Positions 5,685-8,885 of a DNA stretch of 8,885 bases are shown one piece after another; position 1 is the first letter of the stretch, and every line of letters begins with the position of its first letter. Source of the DNA: Candidatus Kuenenbacteria bacterium CG_4_8_14_3_um_filter_39_15 (GTDB lineage: Bacteria; Patescibacteriota; Patescibacteriia; UBA2196; GWA2-42-15); NCBI GenBank assembly GCA_002782365.1, contig PFHP01000011.1, positions 1-8,885 on the forward strand, in the 5' to 3' direction. The position numbers and the translations under genes are program-made. Under the pieces are notes generated by a model, which saw nothing but the letters and a program-made list of their open reading frames with translations, was not told where the DNA came from and did no database searches.

Positions 5685-6542
5685 ATGGCAGTTGTCAGCG
5701 CGGCAAAATTCAATACTTCCATCAGCCCTACCTGGTGTCCCGGCTGTGGCAATTACGGGATTTGGGCTGCTTTAAAGCAGGCTTTATTTGAGCTGAATTT
5801 AGAGCCGCATCAGGTTTTGATCAGTTATGATATCGGTTGCTGCGGCAATGGAGCGAATTTTACTCGGACTTATGCCTTTCATTCCTTGCATGGCCGGGCA
5901 ATTCCGCCGGCAGTCGGGGCAAAATTGGGCAATAAAAATTTGGTAGTGATAGCAGTCATCGGTGACGGGGGGGCGTATGGAGAGGGCATACAGCATTTAA
6001 TCCATTCAGCTAGATATAATGTAGATATTACAGTTCTGGTGCACAATAACCAAAGATTTAGTTTGACTACTGGTCAGGCAACAGCGACCACGCCCAGCAA
6101 AACAGTCACGCCAACTACGCCTTTTGGCGAGATTAAAAAACCAATTAATCCCCTGCTTTTAAGCTTGGATTCGGGAGCAAGTTTTGTCGCCCGGGGGTTT
6201 GCCAATGATGGGCAGCATCTGGCTGAATTAATTAAGGCAGCTGTTAAACATCAAGGATTTTCGCATGTAGATATTTTACAGCCATGCGTTTCCTTTAATA
6301 AGGAGAATACCAATGAATGGTATCGGAGCGTAATTTATAAGCTGGATTCGCATAAATATAAGGCGGATAATTTGCTTCGGGCAAAAGAGAAAGCGGAAGA
6401 GTTTGAACAAAATGGCAAGCTGCCGATCGGGATACTTTATCAGCAGGAGCGGGAAACTTATGAAAGCCAAATTCCGCAACTCGCCGGCGAGCCGCTTTGC
6501 CGGCAGAGTTTGGAGGGGATAGACTGCTTGGCAAAACTTTAA
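5685..6542 (+). CDS. korB: 2-oxoacid:ferredoxin oxidoreductase, beta subunit (thiamine diphosphate-binding)
   Basis: The beta subunit carries thiamine diphosphate and one [4Fe-4S] cluster. The 285-residue protein begins with WCPGCGNYG (17-25). The cluster cysteines expected from the family are C18, C21, C52 or C53 (DIGCCGNG) and C201 (LQPCVSFN), and all are present. The thiamine/Mg2+ motif is GDGGAYGEG (93-101) followed by HNNQRFSLTTGQ (120-131). The doublet C52-C53 and two extra C-terminal cysteines (C272, C281) are notable. Its ATG follows the korA stop after one base (TAA-T-ATG), so the two subunits are surely co-expressed. This is the last gene of the plus-strand run and is followed by the terminator at 6618-6649. 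The Phe-Ser-Leu-Thr-Thr segment corresponds to the Tyr-Gly-Leu-Thr-Lys type of sequence in characterised enzymes, so substrate preference could differ. Confidence 0.92.
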   Translation: MAVVSAAKFNTSISPTWCPGCGNYGIWAALKQALFELNLEPHQVLISYDIGCCGNGANFTRTYAFHSLHGRAIPPAVGAKLGNKNLVVIAVIGDGGAYGEGIQHLIHSARYNVDITVLVHNNQRFSLTTGQATATTPSKTVTPTTPFGEIKKPINPLLLSLDSGASFVARGFANDGQHLAELIKAAVKHQGFSHVDILQPCVSFNKENTNEWYRSVIYKLDSHKYKADNLLRAKEKAEEFEQNGKLPIGILYQQERETYESQIPQLAGEPLCRQSLEGIDCLAKL

Positions 6543-6551
6543 ATAAACTTT

Positions 6552-6611
6552 TCCGCCAAGTTTTCTTGTAAATAATTCACACTTGTGGAAGGCGGATCAC
6601 CCGTAGGGTGA
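6552..6611 (+). repeat. Hairpin-forming spacer with a TCACCC/GGGTGA palindrome
   Basis: TCCGCC (6552-6557) pairs with GGCGGA (6591-6596), with AAGT/ACTT (6558-6561/6581-6584) able to extend the stem past a bulge. Directly after it, TCACCC (6597-6602) and GGGTGA (6606-6611) form a perfect 6-bp stem with a 3-nt loop. There is no T-tract, so these are not terminators. They resemble the short GC-rich palindromes elsewhere in the non-coding DNA of this window. Confidence 0.6.
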
Positions 6612-6617
6612 AAATTC

Positions 6618-6649
6618 AAAAAATCTCCCAATATGCTGGGAGATTTTTT
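6618..6649. terminator. Bidirectional intrinsic terminator between convergent genes
   Basis: A perfect 13-bp inverted repeat (6618-6630 with 6637-6649) has core TCTCCCA/TGGGAGA, a 6-nt loop, an A6 tract before it and a T6 tract after it. Because it is symmetrical it can stop transcripts from korB on the plus strand and from the exchanger gene (ending at 6672) on the minus strand. Confidence 0.93.
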
Positions 6650-6671
6650 AGTATAACTACATAATTTTGTT

Positions 6672-7838
6672 TTATTTTATATTCTGCAGACTATTTTTCA
6701 GCTTGGAAATTTGTTCAATCAGCAGGGTATTAGCCGTTAAAATTATAATGAAAATTAGAATAAGTGAGTTGCTGCCCAAGAAAATGCCGCCGATAATAGC
6801 CACGATGGCCGCGCCCATAGTCGTCACAATATTATCCATCGCCACGCCGACAATCGCGTCACCAATGCGGCCTTTAGGATTGATTGAAAAATTATGCACG
6901 ACCATCATTTCGCCGAAACAACCAATAAGCCCAGCCACAATACCGGTAACGACAAACGGAATATGAGTTAAGTGTGAAAAAATTTCCATCGTTTTAACCA
7001 TGCTTTCCGCCGTGAACAGAATAGCTATGCCGGACAAGGCTAGGTCCAGCCAAATCCGCCAACTGCCTTGCTGATCATAATATCGTTCCTCTTCAATAAT
7101 TTCTTTAACCTGTGATTGCGGGCGATGGCTCTTGCGGAAATAATAAAGAACGCTGACGCACAGGATGAACAGGACGATGCCTACGGGCATGATTAACTGG
7201 TAAAGATCGCCTGCAATTTTTTCATTTTTGACCTGGCCGAATAACACCATACTAATGGCCACAAAAGCCGTCAGTAGAGTTAAAGCGGTCAAGACGCGAA
7301 TGGCGCCGTCCATCTCTTTGATTGATGGCTTGACGTTATGCTCTCCCAGTGGTTTTAAGCTCCCAGCAGACTTAAAAAACGGAAACATCAGCACGGTTTG
7401 GTGTTTTATATTGGCCAAATTTTGTCGGTAAATACACCAGACAGCGTGCAAGATATTATAGATATTGGAACCGAAAGTGGTTGAAGCAGCAATAATCGCC
7501 AGGTTGATGGCGCGTACATAATCCGTGTTTCTGACTTGTAAAGAGATAAGAGCGGCTACGACGCCGATGACCATGTCCGGAAAGGCAGTGCCAAATGCCT
7601 GGAGAAAGCCACCGGCTAATTTTGTCCTATTTTTTAGAACATCCGTGGTTTCCTCAATCACTTTTGCCGTGCCGCGGAAAACATAACCGATGCCGATATA
7701 GAAAATGAGGATAATCGCCGTCGCTTGCAACCACCAGACCTCTGTGTTTTCCAGAACTCGGCCGACAATCAGAAAACGTAAACCCAAAGCAAAGGCGATA
7801 AAAATGATAATCCTGGAAAATTGATTTTTTGTCTGCAT
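6672..7838 (-). CDS. Divergent CaCA-superfamily (sodium/calcium exchanger-like) membrane protein
   Basis: The 388-residue protein is very hydrophobic, with about ten likely membrane segments in two halves separated by a polar loop (about 236-260). The first half holds a recognisable alpha-1 repeat of the Ca2+/cation antiporter superfamily: GTAFPDMV (83-90, for GTSLPELV) and GSNIYNIL (123-130, for GSNIFNIL). The second half has a clearly degenerate alpha-2: IGCFGEMMVV (305-314), where the usual Thr, Ser and Pro are missing but Glu310 is kept, and GVAMDNIVTT (331-340), where the GSN motif has become AMDN. In known exchangers these repeats line the ion site and exchange Ca2+ for Na+ or H+. The asymmetry suggests altered ion choice or stoichiometry. 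It is transcribed on its own and ends at the bidirectional terminator. An extended -10 promoter lies upstream; no Shine-Dalgarno sequence is seen. Family assignment is fairly secure, transported ion unknown. Confidence 0.78.
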   Translation of the reverse strand: MQTKNQFSRIIIFIAFALGLRFLIVGRVLENTEVWWLQATAIILIFYIGIGYVFRGTAKVIEETTDVLKNRTKLAGGFLQAFGTAFPDMVIGVVAALISLQVRNTDYVRAINLAIIAASTTFGSNIYNILHAVWCIYRQNLANIKHQTVLMFPFFKSAGSLKPLGEHNVKPSIKEMDGAIRVLTALTLLTAFVAISMVLFGQVKNEKIAGDLYQLIMPVGIVLFILCVSVLYYFRKSHRPQSQVKEIIEEERYYDQQGSWRIWLDLALSGIAILFTAESMVKTMEIFSHLTHIPFVVTGIVAGLIGCFGEMMVVHNFSINPKGRIGDAIVGVAMDNIVTTMGAAIVAIIGGIFLGSNSLILIFIIILTANTLLIEQISKLKNSLQNIK

Positions 7839-7866
7839 AAAAAATTAGTGTTGCATCTTTAAAATA

Positions 7867-7875
7867 ATTATAACA
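7867..7875 (-). promoter_or_regulatory. Extended -10 promoter of the exchanger-like gene
   Basis: Read on the minus strand, TG-T-TATAAT spans 7875 to 7867, a full extended -10 element with a perfect -10 hexamer. No good -35 box is found at 16-18 bp, which extended -10 promoters do not strictly need. The expected start is near 7860, giving a leader of about 22 nt without a ribosome-binding site. Confidence 0.55.
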
Positions 7876-8010
7876 TCTTTTGGCAAGTTTTCCCTAATAG
7901 ATTAATCATAACTCATTAGAGCAAATTTTTCAAGAGAAATGAGCTTAAAAAATTTACTGCTTTGGCGGCAAATTCTTTTATAAAAATTATTAAATTAAAA
8001 ATTAAAAATT

Positions 8011-8054
8011 AAAAAAAAGGAGCCCCAGGCAGAATTGGATTCCGCAAGGGGCTC
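8011..8054 (-). terminator. Intrinsic terminator on the minus strand
   Basis: GAGCCCC and GGGGCTC (8020-8026 and 8048-8054) form a 7-bp stem that continues past a 2x2 internal loop into GC/GC and GAAT/ATTC pairs, closed by a TGG loop. On the minus strand the stem is followed, after one C, by eight T residues (the A tract at 8011-8018). It would end transcripts arriving from the YdjM-like gene or from the promoter candidates between 8066 and 8242. Confidence 0.82.
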
Positions 8055-8059
8055 AAGTA
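8011..8059 (-). ncRNA. Possible ultra-short terminated RNA or attenuated leader
   Basis: A minus-strand promoter (8094 to 8066) predicts a transcript start near 8059, only about five bases before the terminator hairpin that begins at 8054. The product would be a roughly 50-nt RNA consisting almost wholly of hairpin plus U-tract. If the terminator is sometimes passed, transcription would run on into the exchanger gene, making this an attenuator. A longer form starting near 8206 is also possible. Confidence 0.35.
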
Positions 8060-8065
8060 CGAATT

Positions 8066-8094
8066 GTTTTAGCATAATTACTGGTTTATGTCAA
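8066..8094 (-). promoter_or_regulatory. Minus-strand promoter directly before a terminator
   Basis: On the minus strand a full consensus TTGACA (8094-8089) is followed after 17 bp by TAAAAC (8071-8066), four of six matches, with TG in the extended -10 position. The predicted start lies at about 8059. Confidence 0.5.
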
Positions 8095-8105
8095 CAACTT
8101 GTAGT

Positions 8106-8148
8106 CGTTACCCTAGAATGACAGGGTTTACCGTTATGTTAGAATGAC
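8106..8148 (+). repeat. Pair of 17-nt direct repeats with 26-nt period
   Basis: Positions 8106-8122 and 8132-8148 share CGTTA, then three differing bases, then TAGAATGAC (14 of 17 identical). The first copy is also part of a CCCT/AGGG inverted repeat (8111-8114/8123-8126). Two copies are too few for an array; a regulator site or a small duplication is possible. Confidence 0.6.
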
Positions 8149-8226
8149 CAAGTTCAATGATCAAGTGCAACACCTAGCAAAAAACAGTCTCGCCTTAGCG
8201 GGAATGCAATAAATAATATGAAATTT

Positions 8227-8247
8227 TTTTAATGTGGTTCAAGCCGA
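8227..8247 (-). repeat. 21-nt interspersed repeat, copy A (downstream of the YdjM-like gene)
   Basis: It matches copy B at 8794-8814 at 18 of 21 positions in the same orientation, with core TTTTAATGTG and ending CCGA. On the minus strand it contains TTGAAC (8242-8237), and TATTAT lies 18 bp further on (8218-8213), so it may form part of a promoter. Confidence 0.65.
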
Positions 8248-8312
8248 TATTTTTCGCCACAGGCGTATCTGTTTTAGATATGACAAATTATTTTTGACGG
8301 CAAATTTATAAA

Positions 8313-8762
8313 TCAAAAAATAAAAAGAATAATTAAAATTAAAATCAAACAAATATCAAAAACAACTTCTTGTTTGGAATAATACTTTATGAACCCCCTT
8401 ATTACAAACTTTCTAGAAGGAAAAAATGGATAAAAATCCGCACTATTTAAAGCGTCAAAAACTAAATGGAAAAAGTAAGCTATGGAAAATACTAAACCAA
8501 AATTAAAGTTAACTACTAAGAGCAGAAACGAGACGACTAACCAGCTAAAAATATTGTGCAAAAAATTTCTCTGGTCGCCCCATAGATCTGTTTCGTCGGA
8601 GATTGCTTTGAATAATTTGCGCGGTTTAAATAGAATGCCGTGGCGAAAATATGAAATCGTATGGTCTAAGTCCATTACCAAGGAACCAGCAAGTGCCGCG
8701 GGGAAATCTCCTATTATTTTGCCGATTATTAAGCTAGCTAATACGTGTGTCGGTAAAGTCAT
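8313..8762 (-). CDS. YdjM/DUF457-like membrane-bound putative metal-dependent hydrolase
   Basis: The product is a small membrane protein of 149 residues (counting from the ATG at 8762) with the spaced His/Asp pattern of the YdjM/DUF457 family: PTHVLASLIIG near the N terminus (His6), DLDH (31-34), a mid-protein FLHNIF (His69) and YFFHLVFDALNS (His99, Asp103). Hydrophobic segments lie at about 7-29, 72-85, 87-104 and 134-149, with the polar motifs at their ends. Family members are predicted metal-dependent hydrolases in the inner membrane; their substrates are mostly unknown. The frame is open to a TTG at 8774, but the ATG at 8762 places His6 where the family normally has it and was preferred. 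No strong Shine-Dalgarno site is seen. The gene stands alone and is flanked by two copies of a 21-nt repeat. The family call is fairly good, the enzymatic role is inferred. Confidence 0.75.
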   Translation of the reverse strand: MTLPTHVLASLIIGKIIGDFPAALAGSLVMDLDHTISYFRHGILFKPRKLFKAISDETDLWGDQRNFLHNIFSWLVVSFLLLVVNFNFGLVFSIAYFFHLVFDALNSADFYPFFPSRKFVIRGFIKYYSKQEVVFDICLILILIILFIF

Positions 8763-8780
8763 TTGGAATCTCAAAAAATG

Positions 8781-8800
8781 ATTAAAAGTTTTCTTTTAAT
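8781..8800. promoter_or_regulatory. Perfect 8-bp inverted repeat upstream of the YdjM-like gene
   Basis: ATTAAAAG (8781-8788) and CTTTTAAT (8793-8800) are exact inverted copies around a TTTT spacer, 19 nt upstream of the ATG at 8762. The position suits an operator or a start-region hairpin. It partly overlaps copy B of the 21-nt repeat. AT-rich inverted repeats can arise by chance, so the role is uncertain. Confidence 0.45.
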
Positions 8801-8814
8801 GTGATTTAACCCGA
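8794..8814 (-). repeat. 21-nt interspersed repeat, copy B (upstream of the YdjM-like gene)
   Basis: This copy matches 8227-8247 at 18 of 21 positions (differences at 8804, 8807 and 8810). It lies 32-52 nt upstream of the gene start on the minus strand, where promoter or operator sites are expected. The remaining sequence to the window end (8815-8885) shows no gene or terminator. Confidence 0.65.
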
Positions 8815-8885
8815 CCTGTTTCCATCAGAATTTCAGCGAGGCGAACCAACGAAATTTGACTTTTCCTTACTGGTGCGTTTGTTTG

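Larger units (their letters stand above)
7839..8312. other. 474-nt intergenic region without a protein gene
   Basis: No credible reading frame or tRNA is visible. Contents from left to right are the exchanger promoter (7867-7875), an AT-rich tract of repeated ATTAAAA-like units (7981-8018), a minus-strand terminator hairpin (8011-8054) with a promoter just upstream (8066-8094), a 17-nt direct repeat (8106-8148), a small palindrome CGCCTTAGCGG (8191-8201), one copy of a 21-nt repeat (8227-8247) and the hairpins CGCC-ACA-GGCG (8255-8265) and TATCT/AGATA (8266-8280). Confidence 0.7.

Noticed and set aside
7450..7467. Two AGATATT units spaced 9 bp, similar to the minisatellite
   Set aside because: On the coding (minus) strand they encode the conserved NIYNI part of the exchanger alpha-1 motif, so the resemblance follows from protein conservation.
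8482..8781. Plus-strand open frame opposite the YdjM-like gene
   Set aside because: It mirrors the minus-strand gene, which has a clear His/Asp motif pattern and membrane segments; the plus-strand reading has none.

Overview
The window looks like a piece of a Candidatus Patescibacteria (CPR, Parcubacteria-like) chromosome. The evidence is indirect: moderately AT-rich DNA, tightly abutting genes with almost no Shine-Dalgarno sequences, a short in-frame Asp-Ile-Lys minisatellite inside two unrelated genes, and many short GC-rich palindromes in the non-coding DNA. TGA is used as a stop (cca and the toxin gene), so the code is the standard bacterial one and not the Gracilibacteria/SR1 code.

Layout. 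Positions 1-559 form a self-contained transcription unit with no credible protein: a perfect consensus promoter (11-39), about 510 nt of RNA with strong pairing potential, and a textbook intrinsic terminator (535-559). I do not recognise the RNA. A second promoter, whose -35 box sits in the terminator's T-tract, starts a seven-gene plus-strand run (592-6542): cca (tRNA CCA-adding enzyme with HD domain), an AbrB-like antitoxin and RelE/ParE-like toxin, an RluA-family pseudouridine synthase, guanylate kinase, and the two subunits of a 2-oxoacid:ferredoxin oxidoreductase (gamma-alpha fusion, then the beta subunit). Junctions are 1-7 nt gaps or 4-8 nt overlaps, except a 65-nt gap before the antitoxin. 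Internal promoter candidates lie before the antitoxin and before the oxidoreductase.

A bidirectional terminator (6618-6649) separates this run from a convergent minus-strand gene, a divergent cation/Ca2+ exchanger-like membrane protein (6672-7838). The 474-nt gap 7839-8312 has no gene but holds a minus-strand terminator with a promoter almost on top of it, a short direct repeat and one copy of a 21-nt repeat. A small YdjM/DUF457-like membrane protein (8313-8762, minus) follows, with a second copy of the 21-nt repeat upstream of its start.

Functionally the plus-strand run mixes RNA maturation (CCA addition, pseudouridylation), GMP phosphorylation and ferredoxin-linked 2-oxoacid metabolism, with a toxin-antitoxin pair set into the middle. 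The most interesting items are the unrecognised structured RNA at 46-559, with a near-continuous 26-bp long-range helix whose only departures from Watson-Crick pairing are G-U wobbles, and the DIK minisatellite present in two genes.
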